64,000 nucleotides of DNA from Dermabacter sp. Lineage in GTDB: Bacteria; Actinomycetota; Actinomycetes; Actinomycetales; Dermabacteraceae. This document shows, one piece after another, positions 1 to 7,161 of this stretch. The stretch is from contig JAUNTX010000011.1 of the NCBI GenBank assembly GCA_030538475.1, positions 18,194 to 82,193 of the forward strand, read 5' to 3'. Positions within the stretch are counted from its first letter, which is position 1; each line of letters starts with the position of its first letter. Under the pieces are notes generated by a model, which saw nothing but the letters and a program-made list of their open reading frames with translations, was not told the origin of the DNA and ran no database searches. The position numbers and the translations under genes were made by a program.

Positions 1-1422
1 GTGCTCGCGGGTGCTCTCCGCCTCGCGCGCGCTCTCGCGCCGGGCCGCCGAATCGTCCTCGCCCAGCAGCTCCGCCACCTCGTCCAGGAGCGGAACATCC
101 TCGACGGTCCACGCCGAATCCTTGCCCCGCACGAGCAGGTCGGCGTCGGCCCGGCTCAGGTGATCGCGGGCGGCGTGACGCACCCGCGCGGGATCGGCGA
201 AGAACGAGCGGAGGAACGACTGGGGCGTGTAGGGCAGCCAGCAGCGATTGAGCGCCACCCGCACGTCGCCGTTCGAGCGCAGGTCGGCGATGAGGTCACC
301 TCGATCCTCGGGCGATACCGTCTGGCCGAGCCGCGTGAGCTCCGCGGCGTAGGCCGTGGCGAGCCGATCCAGGGCCGCGCGCACGAACGTGGTGCGGGCG
401 AGGTTATGGGGCCGCCCGGTCGAGCGGGCCTCCCGGCGCGCATCGCGCACGTCCTCGGGGCGCAGCGTCAAATGAATGCCGTCAATCGACAGCGGGATCG
501 GGGCGGCGGGCACGATCTGCCGGGCCCGCACCGCGCGCTTCAGCACCTTGGCCATCGCGAGCCTGCCCTTGACGCGGGCAGCGTCGGCCCCGTCGTGACT
601 GGTGGCCTGCACCCCGGGCAGCAGTTCTCCGGGGGTGACCATGATGACGCCGCTTTCCCCGAGGCTCGGCAGCACCCGCTCGATGTAGCGCAAGAAGCCG
701 CGCGTGGGCGCCATGATGAGCACGCCCGAGTGCGCGAGGCGCGCGCGGTGCGTGTAGAGCTGGTAGGCGGCGCGGTGCAGCGCCACGGCGGTCTTGCCCG
801 TTCCCGGCCCGCCCTGGACCACGAGCACGCCGCGGGTGTCGTGGCGAATGATGCGGTCCTGTTCCGCCTGGATGGTGGCCACGATGTCGCCCATGCGCCC
901 CGTGCGGGATGCGGAGACGGCGGCCAGCAGGGCGCCCTCGCCCTGAAGGGCCAGGCGGTCGCTCGCGCCCTCGTCCAGGAGCGAGGAATCGAGCACGTCG
1001 TCCTCAATCCCCGTGATTGTGCGATCGTGCGTGACGAAGTGACGCCGCAGCCGTACCCCGAGACTGTTGCGGGGGGTGGCCTGATAGAACGCGGCGGCGG
1101 CCGGCGCGCGCCAGTCCACGAGCAGCTGGGTGCGCTCCGCCGTGAACACGCCGATGCGCCCGATGTAGTGCCGCGAGGAGTCCTCCATGTCGAGCCGCCC
1201 AAACATCGCGCTCGATGCCACGGAACTTAGCAGCGCCAACCGGTCCTCGTAGAACGCGGCAAACGAATCACGCTCGCTGCGGTTCTGGTGGGTGGAGGCC
1301 GACTGTTCCGCGATGACCCCCTCCAGTTGCGTGCCCAGGTGGGCGATGAGCTCGTCAATGCGCGCATACAGGGCATCGGCGTACTGTTGCTCGAGGTCGA
1401 GCTGTTGTTTCGAGGAGTCCAC
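1..1422 (-). CDS. HelD/HelR-type RNA polymerase recycling ATPase (partial, C-terminus off window)
   Basis: Only the N-terminal 474 residues lie in the window; the frame is open at the left edge, and family members are usually about 700-770 residues. HelD/HelR proteins are superfamily-1 helicase-like ATPases that enter RNA polymerase channels and release it from stalled or rifamycin-blocked states. Seen in the sequence: a Glu/Gln-rich helical N-terminal arm (about residues 1-60), then GGPGTGKT, the Walker A motif, at about 204-211. The GTG start is preceded by AAGGA at 5-nt spacing. The gene diverges from the PAC2 gene across 139 bp. HelR cannot be told from generic HelD without the C-terminal half, so no symbol is given. 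Confidence 0.85.
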   Translation of the reverse strand, partial: MDSSKQQLDLEQQYADALYARIDELIAHLGTQLEGVIAEQSASTHQNRSERDSFAAFYEDRLALLSSVASSAMFGRLDMEDSSRHYIGRIGVFTAERTQLLVDWRAPAAAAFYQATPRNSLGVRLRRHFVTHDRTITGIEDDVLDSSLLDEGASDRLALQGEGALLAAVSASRTGRMGDIVATIQAEQDRIIRHDTRGVLVVQGGPGTGKTAVALHRAAYQLYTHRARLAHSGVLIMAPTRGFLRYIERVLPSLGESGVIMVTPGELLPGVQATSHDGADAARVKGRLAMAKVLKRAVRARQIVPAAPIPLSIDGIHLTLRPEDVRDARREARSTGRPHNLARTTFVRAALDRLATAYAAELTRLGQTVSPEDRGDLIADLRSNGDVRVALNRCWLPYTPQSFLRSFFADPARVRHAARDHLSRADADLLVRGKDSAWTVEDVPLLDEVAELLGEDDSAARRESAREAESTREH

Positions 1423-1561
1423 AGGAGTCCTTACACGCTAGTCAGAGGGCGCGGGTGCCCAGTCGGGATATGCCTGGACGTCCGCGTGCGACATTCCATT
1501 ATGGTCGAAGGGCCACGAGAGCGAAAGCTCCGCAGCCCACCGGAAGGGGAAAGGAGAGCCC

Positions 1562-2482
1562 ATGCCCACCGCGCGGGACCTGTATCGCGTCACCTCCGGG
1601 GCGCTCGCTCCGTCGGTTCCGCGGGGCCTGACCCTCGTCAGTACCCTGCCGGGCGTGATCGATGCCGGGCAGGTGTGCCGCGTGGCCGCCACCTACCTCT
1701 CGGACTCCCTTCCGCACGAACGACTCATCACGTTCGAGGCCGACGAGCTCATCGATTTCCGCTCCTCGCGGCCCCTGGCGCTGTTCGATGGCTCCCGGTT
1801 TGCGCTCGATTCAGAGCCGAGCCTGCACATCGACCTCCTGCACGACGAGGCGGGCGTGCCCTTCCTGCTCATGTCGGGTCTTGAACCGGACCTGCGCTGG
1901 TATGGGATGAGCGATGCCCTCGTGGAGATCTGCGAGACCTTCGAGATCGCCCGGCACATGTCGCTACGGGCCGTGCCCGCCGAAGTCCCGCATACGCGGG
2001 TCATCAGCCTCGTGCCCCACGCCAATGCTGTCGCGCAGCCGCGCTCCCCGGAGGACGTCTACCGCACGGCGCCGCTCGAAGTGCCCGCAAGTTTCGCCGC
2101 GTTCCTCGACGTGCGGCTCGAAGCCGCCGGGCTGTCCTCCCAGGGGTTCGTCGCGCAAATCCCGCACTACCTCTCCCGAGCGTCCTTTCCCGCGGGCGCG
2201 CTCGCCCTGCTGCGCAGGGTGGGGCAGGCGGCGGGGCTCTCGTTCGGGCTCATGGGCCTCGGCGACATCGTGGAGGCTTCCACGCGCCTGATCTCCACCG
2301 AGGTGGCCGAGAATCGGGAGCTCGAGGCGCACGTGCGGGACCTGGAAGAGGCCTACGACGCGATGCAGCACGGGGTGGGCGAGGACGCGCACACGGTCCT
2401 GGACATGCCGACGGCGGACGAAATCGGGGACCGGCTCGAGCGTTTTCTGGCGGAGAACACGAGGGACGACGGCCAGCCGTGA
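1562..2482 (+). CDS. PAC2 family protein
   Basis: A 306-residue protein resembling the actinobacterial PAC2 family, named after eukaryotic proteasome-assembly chaperone 2. The bacterial role is not established. Seen: an alternating hydrophobic N-terminal half containing YLSDSL and ITFEADELIDFRSSRP, a conserved central region around LMSGLEPDLRW, and an acidic helical tail. No membrane segment or signal peptide is visible. The ATG is preceded by a strong GGAAAGGAGAG ribosome binding site. The gene stands alone: the HelD/HelR-type gene diverges upstream, and a hairpin with seven T residues follows about 70 bp downstream. The family call is from memory of conserved stretches; a function for it would be guesswork. 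Confidence 0.75.
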   Translation: MPTARDLYRVTSGALAPSVPRGLTLVSTLPGVIDAGQVCRVAATYLSDSLPHERLITFEADELIDFRSSRPLALFDGSRFALDSEPSLHIDLLHDEAGVPFLLMSGLEPDLRWYGMSDALVEICETFEIARHMSLRAVPAEVPHTRVISLVPHANAVAQPRSPEDVYRTAPLEVPASFAAFLDVRLEAAGLSSQGFVAQIPHYLSRASFPAGALALLRRVGQAAGLSFGLMGLGDIVEASTRLISTEVAENRELEAHVRDLEEAYDAMQHGVGEDAHTVLDMPTADEIGDRLERFLAENTRDDGQP

Positions 2483-2551
2483 TGCCAGGTAGGTCACTCC
2501 ACCTGAGCGAAACCTGAGGTGACCCCAGGGGTCCATGACATGATGAGGGTC

Positions 2552-2582
2552 CCATGCCGCGTTTTGGGGCATGGATTTTTTT
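2552..2582 (+). terminator. Hairpin plus T-tract between PAC2 and cspA
   Basis: CCATGCC (2552-2558) pairs with GGCATGG (2568-2574) around a short GT-rich loop and is followed by seven T residues (2576-2582), a textbook intrinsic terminator. It would end the PAC2 transcript. It lies only 26 bp before the cspA start, so it could instead be part of the cspA leader if cspA transcription starts further upstream. Confidence 0.7.
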
Positions 2583-2608
2583 CGCAGGACAGTAAGGAAA
2601 TATAGCTC

Positions 2609-2815
2609 ATGGCACAGGGCTCGGTTAAGTGGTTTAACGCCGAAAAGGGTTTCGGATTCATCGAAGTTGACGGCGGTGGTGCCGACGTCTTCGTCCACCA
2701 CACCAGCATCGACACTGATGGCTTCCGCACGCTCGACGAAGGTCAGCGCGTGGAGTTCGAGCTCACCGACAGCGACAAGGGGCCGCAGGCCTCCAAGGTT
2801 CGCCCGATCGGTTGA
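2609..2815 (+). CDS. cspA: Cold-shock domain protein (CspA family)
   Basis: A 68-residue single cold-shock domain, the standard CspA length. These small beta-barrel proteins bind single-stranded RNA and DNA and melt secondary structure, acting as RNA chaperones. The RNA-binding motifs are intact: KGFGFI (RNP1, about residues 13-18) and VFVHH (RNP2, about 27-31), with the SVKWFN opening. An AAGGA ribosome binding site lies upstream of the ATG. A perfect GC-rich terminator follows. The gene is monocistronic, and its neighbours say nothing about when it is expressed. Whether it is cold-induced cannot be read from the sequence. Confidence 0.95.
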   Translation: MAQGSVKWFNAEKGFGFIEVDGGGADVFVHHTSIDTDGFRTLDEGQRVEFELTDSDKGPQASKVRPIG

Positions 2816-2835
2816 GACGCGTTCTAGACTTTGTG

Positions 2836-2865
2836 AAAAGCCCCGGCATTCGTGCCGGGGCTTTT
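2836..2865. terminator. Bidirectional intrinsic terminator
   Basis: A perfect inverted repeat, AAAAGCCCCGGCA / TGCCGGGGCTTTT, with a 4-nt loop. The A run on one arm and the T run on the other make it usable from both sides. It sits between the convergent cspA and spermidine-synthase-like genes. Confidence 0.92.
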
Positions 2866-2880
2866 CCTTGCCCTCGCCCG

Positions 2881-3711
2881 CTAGGCGGGAGGCGCCGGAG
2901 GCTCGGCGTGGGTGATGGTGCCGCCTGCCGCGAGCTTGTCCACAGCTGAGGGCTCGAGCACGCGCACGCTCACGGGATCCGCGCGAATCGCCCGCAGGGT
3001 CGCCTCGGAGAGTCCCGGCCCACCGGCGATGAGGATGCAGTTGCTGCGCCTGCGCTTCTTGAGGGCCGACGGCTCCGCGATGACCTCGATGTGGCCGAAC
3101 ACGGAACGCAGCGTCACGATCTCATCCGCCAGTTCCTTCTGATCGGGCGCGAGGGCCGCATTGGCGAGGTAGAGCCCGCCGGGCACGAGCACGCGCTTCG
3201 CCTGGGTGGCCGCCTCGGCGCTGCGCAGGGGCGGTGGGGTCAGGCTGTGGGAGAACGCATCGCGGATGATGATGTCGAACCGGGCATCGCGCCATGCGTG
3301 CAAGGCCTCGAAGGCGTCGGCGGCGCGTAGCGCCACGCGGGGAGCGCGCGGAAGATCCACCCAGTCCCGCACGCGGGCCAGCAGGCCCGGATCGAGTTCG
3401 ACCACCGAGTTTTTCGAGGCGGGATACAGAGTTGCGATAGCGCGGGGGAGGGCGGCCGCACCACCGCCGAGGTGGGCGATCGCGAGTGGCTGCTCGCTCG
3501 GGTACGTGCCGGTGATGACGGCGGCGATCCACCGCATGTACTCGAACACGAGGTGCGTGGGATCGGGGTGGATGTGGGAGCTTTCCATGCCGTCGATGAT
3601 GACCGTGAAGGATCCGTCGGTCTCTGGCTCGAGCCTCACCGTGGAGTATGTGGTGGTGATGTCCTCGAAGTAGGGCAGGTGGAGGGGGAGTGCCGTGGAG
3701 CGTCTGGCCAT
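2881..3711 (-). CDS. Spermidine-synthase-like (SpeE-fold) protein
   Basis: A 276-residue protein with the spermidine-synthase/methyltransferase fold. Seen: a beta-rich N-terminal part with YSTVRLE and VIIDGMESS, then the nucleotide-binding glycine motif AHLGGGAAALPRA, the acidic VVELDP that contacts the ribose, and IIRDAF where SpeE enzymes have their catalytic Asp. There is no transmembrane MFS half, unlike many actinobacterial relatives. Whether it makes polyamines or methylates something else is unknown. Another ATG lies 9 nt upstream, but it overlaps the -10 TAGGAT. The start at 3711 sits exactly 7 nt after that hexamer, which fits a leaderless mRNA, so it is preferred. Confidence 0.78.
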   Translation of the reverse strand: MARRSTALPLHLPYFEDITTTYSTVRLEPETDGSFTVIIDGMESSHIHPDPTHLVFEYMRWIAAVITGTYPSEQPLAIAHLGGGAAALPRAIATLYPASKNSVVELDPGLLARVRDWVDLPRAPRVALRAADAFEALHAWRDARFDIIIRDAFSHSLTPPPLRSAEAATQAKRVLVPGGLYLANAALAPDQKELADEIVTLRSVFGHIEVIAEPSALKKRRRSNCILIAGGPGLSEATLRAIRADPVSVRVLEPSAVDKLAAGGTITHAEPPAPPA

Positions 3712-3718
3712 GGTGGCC

Positions 3719-3724
3719 ATCCTA
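3719..3724 (-). promoter_or_regulatory. -10 hexamer TAGGAT of the speE-like gene (leaderless)
   Basis: On the minus strand TAGGAT is followed by 7 nt and then the ATG at 3711, placing the expected transcription start at the start codon. No ribosome binding site is present. The same arrangement occurs before dnaE and the DUF1844 gene. Confidence 0.55.
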
Positions 3725-3790
3725 CGTCGGAGTTTAAATGTCTCACCCCCTGCCTACGGTGGAAGCACCACAGGGAAAGGGGACACGGAC

Positions 3791-4216
3791 ATGAGTGAGA
3801 TCGACCAACTGAACGCCTGGCTGGACCAACTGGACGCCATCGCCACGGACCTGGCCAGGATCGATGATGCCGCCCGTAGCGCGGAGCCAGGCCAGGAATG
3901 TGCCTCTTCCTTTGAGCAGGTGCATCGCGGCGCCCTCAAGGTGGCGGGCATCGTCAAGGAACGGGCGAACGCGCAGCGCAAGCGGCCGCTGCCGCTGAAC
4001 GTGTGGCGCGCGATTGCCCGCTGCGGCGGCGTGCACCAGGCGCGGGCGCTCGAGGTGGAGCCGTTCGTGCGTCTTCGCCAGCGGGCCGAGGCATCCACCC
4101 AGCACGCCGCGCAGATTTCGGCTGCCGATGTGCGAGCTCACGTGGCCGGTACGCTGGCTCACATGGACGCCGTGCGTGCGGAACTCATGGGGATTGCCCA
4201 GCCGCTCGCCGCGTAG
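3791..4216 (+). CDS. Uncharacterised 141-residue helical protein
   Basis: I do not recognise this protein. It appears almost entirely alpha-helical, with heptad-like spacing near the N-terminus (LNAWLDQLDAIATDLARID) and in the C-terminal 60 residues (RVHVAGTLAHMDAVRAELMG-like pattern). It has two cysteines and no signal peptide or membrane segment. The ATG is preceded by GGGAAAGGGG. The gene ends about 50 bp before dinB on the same strand and may be co-transcribed with it. Upstream it diverges from the speE-like gene over about 80 bp. Codon use and GC-rich third positions match the neighbours, so it is probably a real gene; its function is open. Confidence 0.7.
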   Translation: MSEIDQLNAWLDQLDAIATDLARIDDAARSAEPGQECASSFEQVHRGALKVAGIVKERANAQRKRPLPLNVWRAIARCGGVHQARALEVEPFVRLRQRAEASTQHAAQISAADVRAHVAGTLAHMDAVRAELMGIAQPLAA

Positions 4217-4266
4217 GCGCGGGGGTCGGTTGGCGGGGCAGCGGGGATGGCGGAAGGGAGGGAGCG

Positions 4267-5502
4267 GTGGAGGACTCACGTGGACGGGCGACGGAGGCGC
4301 CGTGGCCGCGCGCGATCGCGCACGTGGACATGGATGCCTTCTTCGCCTCGGTGGAAGTGCGGGACGATCCCTCGTTGAAGGGGCGCCCGGTGGCCGTGGG
4401 CGGGCTCGGTCCTCGAGGCGTTCTCGCGACCGCCAGTTACGAGGCTCGGCGGTTCGGGGTCCGCTCCGCGATGGCCACCTCGCGCGCGTTCGCGCTGTGC
4501 CCGCAGCTCATCGTCCTGCCCGGCAGGCACTCCTACTACAGCGATATCTCCCGCGAGATCATGGAGGCCCTCGACGATTTCTCGCCGATCCGCGAAACCG
4601 TGAGCGTGGACGAAGCCTTCCTGGACCTCACGGGGTCCCAGCGCCTCCTCGGCCCCGTCAGCACGATGGCCCGGGACATTCGCCAAGCCGTGTGGGATCG
4701 GGTGCGCCTCACGTGCTCGGTGGGCGCGGGAATCTCGAAGTCCGTGGCCAAGATTGCCTCCGCCCACTCCAAACCCCACGGTCTCACCGTGGTGCCACCG
4801 GAAGACACCGTGGGATTCCTGGCGCCCCTGCCCATCGGCGCCATCTCCGGGGTGGGCCCGGTGGCCCAGAAGAAGCTCGCCAACCTCGGCATTCACACCG
4901 TGGGGGAATTGGCTCAGGTGCCGCTCGGCACCCTCACCCGGGCCATCGGTTCGAGCGCCCCCTACCTGCTCTCCCTCGCCCAGGGGCGCGATTCCCGCGC
5001 GCTCGGCACGCCTGCGAAAGATCGCAGCATCGGCAAGGAGCGCACCTTTTCCGAGGACATCACCGATCCGGTCCGCTTGCGGGCGCTCGCTATCTCCATG
5101 GCCGATGAGGTGTCCCACCGCATGCGTATGCAGGGCTACGCGGCCCGCTCCGTCGCCATCAAAATGCGCGCCACCGACGGCCGAACCATCACGCGCTCCC
5201 AAAGTTTCCCCCACCCGTGCCACGGCAGCGAAGAGTTCCGGGTGAGGGCCCTCGCGGCCTTCGAACGGGCACTGCCCGATATCCGCCGCGTGCGCCTGCT
5301 GGGCGTGCGCGCCGAACACCTCGTGCCGAGCGCCGACGGCGCCGACGTGCAGGGCGACCTCGAGGGCAGCACCGAAACCTGGAGCGAGGTCGATTCGGCG
5401 ATGGACCGTGCCCGCACCCGCTTCGGGGTGCGCGCCATCGCCCGCGCCACCACTTTGCGCAGCCCCGATGCCTCCGCGAAAGACGGGACAGACAACCGGT
5501 AG
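4267..5502 (+). CDS. dinB: DNA polymerase IV (Y-family translesion polymerase)
   Basis: A 411-residue Y-family polymerase that copies past damaged template bases with low fidelity. Both catalytic carboxylate motifs are present: HVDMDAFFASVE (about residues 16-27) and SVDEAFLD (about 112-119). The helix-hairpin-helix segment ISGVGPVAQKKL (about 195-206) and the little-finger domain follow. No obvious QLxLF clamp-binding motif is visible at the C-terminus. The frame is open about 260 bp further upstream, but the GTG at 4267 has AGGGAGG just before it and gives the normal N-terminus, so it is preferred. No LexA-type palindrome was noticed upstream. Confidence 0.9.
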   Translation: MEDSRGRATEAPWPRAIAHVDMDAFFASVEVRDDPSLKGRPVAVGGLGPRGVLATASYEARRFGVRSAMATSRAFALCPQLIVLPGRHSYYSDISREIMEALDDFSPIRETVSVDEAFLDLTGSQRLLGPVSTMARDIRQAVWDRVRLTCSVGAGISKSVAKIASAHSKPHGLTVVPPEDTVGFLAPLPIGAISGVGPVAQKKLANLGIHTVGELAQVPLGTLTRAIGSSAPYLLSLAQGRDSRALGTPAKDRSIGKERTFSEDITDPVRLRALAISMADEVSHRMRMQGYAARSVAIKMRATDGRTITRSQSFPHPCHGSEEFRVRALAAFERALPDIRRVRLLGVRAEHLVPSADGADVQGDLEGSTETWSEVDSAMDRARTRFGVRAIARATTLRSPDASAKDGTDNR

Positions 5503-5639
5503 GGCGCCCCCAGCCTGAAGGTCCGAAGTCTCAGGTTTGCGGCATATCCTGAAGGCCAGCACCGCGATGCGCGCGAAACCCGGCAGCCACACCTTGAGCG
5601 GCACGCCCCGGGACGCGTCACACCAGTGAGGAGGCAGCC

Positions 5640-6056
5640 ATGCCACTGTCGGAGAACGAACAGCGGATCTTGGACGAGCTGGAAAAGCAGCTGCGCGCGG
5701 ACGACCCCACGCTGGCCACCACCTTCAGCGAACCCGCGCGCCCCGCCCTGAACACCCGGCGCCTCATCGTGGGCGGCATCGCCATCGTCGTGGGCCTCGG
5801 CCTCCTCATCTTCGCGGTGTCCCTGCCCGCCATCTGGCTCGGCGTCCTCGCCTTCCTGCTCATGGTGGCCGGAGCCGTCTTCGCGATCTCCAACGATTCC
5901 CGCCCCGAACCCGCCACCGACGATCCCCGCCGCCAGCACCCCTCGTGGGCCGGGAACAAGAACAAGAAGGGCGCGAAGCAGGGCGGCGCAGGCAACCAGG
6001 GCTTCATGAAGAAGATGGAAGAGCGATGGGAGCGCCGATCCAACGGCGACCGCTGA
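5640..6056 (+). CDS. DUF3040 small membrane protein
   Basis: A 138-residue actinobacterial DUF3040 protein of unknown function. The N-terminal MPLSENEQRILDELEKQL is the hallmark opening of this family. Two closely spaced hydrophobic segments (about 41-60 and 63-83) should form a membrane hairpin, followed by a charged, Lys/Arg-rich C-terminal tail (about 85-138) that is probably cytoplasmic. GAGGAG precedes the ATG. In several actinobacteria DUF3040 genes lie close upstream of mraZ, and here it is the last gene before the mraZ regulatory region, separated by a hairpin terminator. That position hints at an envelope role, but this is only inference. Confidence 0.85.
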   Translation: MPLSENEQRILDELEKQLRADDPTLATTFSEPARPALNTRRLIVGGIAIVVGLGLLIFAVSLPAIWLGVLAFLLMVAGAVFAISNDSRPEPATDDPRRQHPSWAGNKNKKGAKQGGAGNQGFMKKMEERWERRSNGDR

Positions 6057-6129
6057 GCTCACCCCTACCCGGGCCACGAAGCCCCCGGGCAGGCCCCCAG
6101 CACACCGGGGAACCCAGGACAGAACCTGA

Positions 6130-6155
6130 AAGAGCCCGCCGAAAGGCGGGCTCTT
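6130..6155 (+). terminator. GC-rich hairpin after the DUF3040 gene
   Basis: AAGAGCCCGCC (6130-6140) and GGCGGGCTCTT (6145-6155) form a perfect 11-bp stem with a GAAA tetraloop. There is no long T-tract afterwards, as is common for actinobacterial terminators. Confidence 0.85.
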
Positions 6156-6174
6156 CGCATGCCCGAAGCCAGCG

Positions 6175-6238
6175 CCTCCACGTCGCTCCACCTGCGCCCC
6201 CACTTCCCTCCACTCGCGTCCCCCACTTCCCTCCACTC
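6175..6238 (-). repeat. Inverted MraZ-box-like decamer repeats (distal cluster)
   Basis: Read on the minus strand, this stretch holds three paired boxes of the form GTGGAGNGANGTGGNGG: 6175-6191, 6198-6213 and 6221-6236. Each pair has TGGAG and TGG(A/G)G exactly 10 bp apart, the spacing of MraZ operators. The last two sit in a 19-bp perfect direct repeat (6197-6215 and 6220-6238, period 23). They point away from mraZ and lie about 280 bp upstream of the forward operator, between the DUF3040 terminator and mraZ. Confidence 0.7.
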
Positions 6239-6433
6239 CCAAGAGCGGCGCGGCGGGTCCGCGCCCGGCCGCGCCACGGCTGAACTCGCCCCTTCGACGC
6301 GAAAGCCTTGTTGACCTGCACATATATCCCCACTCGAGCGGCGCTCGCCCGTCCGTCGGCCCTGGGTGGACCGGGGGAGGGTCGGCCCTTAAGCGGGCCC
6401 ACGCGCGCCGCGGCGCCGATGTGCACGGAATCT

Positions 6434-6450
6434 CCTCCACTTCGCTCCAC
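6434..6450 (-). repeat. Inverted MraZ-box-like pair (proximal)
   Basis: The minus strand reads GTGGAGCGAAGTGGAGG: two TGGAG units 10 bp apart, the same core as the forward operator at 6510-6536 and the distal cluster at 6175-6238. It is centred about 80 bp upstream of the forward operator. A function is inferred only from similarity. Confidence 0.6.
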
Positions 6451-6503
6451 GCCCGCGACCTGGGCTTTTCTCGCATCCAGAAAAGATTAAGGCCCCGAGG
6501 GGG

Positions 6504-6540
6504 TTGTATGTGGAGTGAAGTGGGGTAAAGTGGGGCCGCA
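6504..6540 (+). promoter_or_regulatory. mraZ operator (three decamer MraZ boxes) overlapping a promoter
   Basis: Three consecutive 10-bp units begin TGGAG, TGGGG and TGGGG at 6511, 6521 and 6531. This is the arrangement bound by MraZ in other bacteria, where MraZ represses its own operon. A promoter TTGTAT (6504-6509), 16 bp, TAAAGT (6526-6531) overlaps the boxes, so bound MraZ would block it. The predicted start near 6538 gives a leader of about 45 nt before the mraZ GTG. Confidence 0.75.
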
Positions 6541-6583
6541 AGGAAGGATCTGCTCGTCGCGGTCCTGGAAAGGGAGGTGCCTC

Positions 6584-7015
6584 GTGTTTCTCGGCACCTT
6601 CACGCCCAGGCTCGATGACAAGGGGCGCCTCATCTTTCCGGCCAAGTTTCGCGATCAGCTCGCTGCTGGTCTCGTCATGACCCGCGGTCAGGAACACTGC
6701 GTGAGCGTGTACCCGATGCGGGAGTTCGAGACTCTGCACGAGCAGTTGCGGCAGGCCCCGGTCACCAGCAAGGACGCGCGCGATTACCTGCGCGTGCTGC
6801 TGTCGGGGGCTGAAGACGTGGTGCCGGACAAGCAGGGGCGCGTCACGATCCCTTCCCACCTGCGTACCTACGCTGGGCTGGATCGCGACTGCACAGTGAT
6901 CGGGACGGGCAACCGGATCGAGATCTGGTCCACCGAGGCGTGGGAGTCGTACCTGGAGCAGACGGAGGAATCTTTCTCGCAGACGGCAACGGAGATCGTG
7001 CCCGGACTGTTCTAG
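6584..7015 (+). CDS. mraZ: Transcriptional regulator MraZ
   Basis: A 143-residue MraZ, the usual length. It has two AbrB-like SpoVT half-domains: [18 protein letters not shown] near the start and [14 protein letters not shown] in the second half, each with the DxKGR-type signature. MraZ forms ring-shaped oligomers that bind tandem TGGGN repeats and control the division and cell-wall operon; its level affects division. GTG start with GGGAGG upstream; the longer open frame would begin inside the operator. This is the first gene of the dcw cluster and very likely represses itself through the boxes at 6510-6540. Confidence 0.95.
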   Translation: MFLGTFTPRLDDKGRLIFPAKFRDQLAAGLVMTRGQEHCVSVYPMREFETLHEQLRQAPVTSKDARDYLRVLLSGAEDVVPDKQGRVTIPSHLRTYAGLDRDCTVIGTGNRIEIWSTEAWESYLEQTEESFSQTATEIVPGLF

Positions 7016-7030
7016 GAGTGAGGTACCGCG

Positions 7031-7096
7031 AGACATCTTTTCGCTTGCGCCCCGACGCAACTTCCCCGGTGGCGGGTCGTAAGCGAGGAGATGTCT
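7031..7096 (+). ncRNA. Candidate mraW-type structured RNA leader
   Basis: Between mraZ and rsmH, AGACATCT (7031-7038) pairs with AGATGTCT (7089-7096), and TCGCTT (7041-7046) pairs with AAGCGA (7081-7086). The two bases between the arms can form G-U pairs in RNA, giving one stem of about 16 bp. The GC-rich apical part contains CAACTTCCCCGGTGG. An mraW RNA motif is known upstream of rsmH (mraW) in many actinobacteria, and position and shape fit, but the match to its consensus was not tested. Confidence 0.6.
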
Positions 7097-7161
7097 GACG
7101 GTGCGTCACTGCCGGGCCCGACACATCAGCACGCCGATCAGTAGCAGGGAAGGGGAGAATC

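Noticed and set aside
1423..1561. Rifamycin-associated element upstream of the HelD/HelR-type gene
   Set aside because: The characteristic long inverted repeat was not found in this gap.
4003..4266. N-terminal extension of the dinB frame
   Set aside because: It overlaps the preceding gene and lacks family similarity; the GTG at 4267 has a strong ribosome binding site.
5513..5556. Direct repeat CCTGAAGG twice before the DUF3040 gene
   Set aside because: Eight-base repeats 36 bp apart are expected by chance in such sequence, and there is no palindromic operator structure.
6308..6490. 60-codon rightward open frame in the mraZ upstream gap
   Set aside because: No ribosome binding site, Arg/Pro/Ala-rich translation, and overlap with MraZ-box repeats; more likely regulatory DNA.
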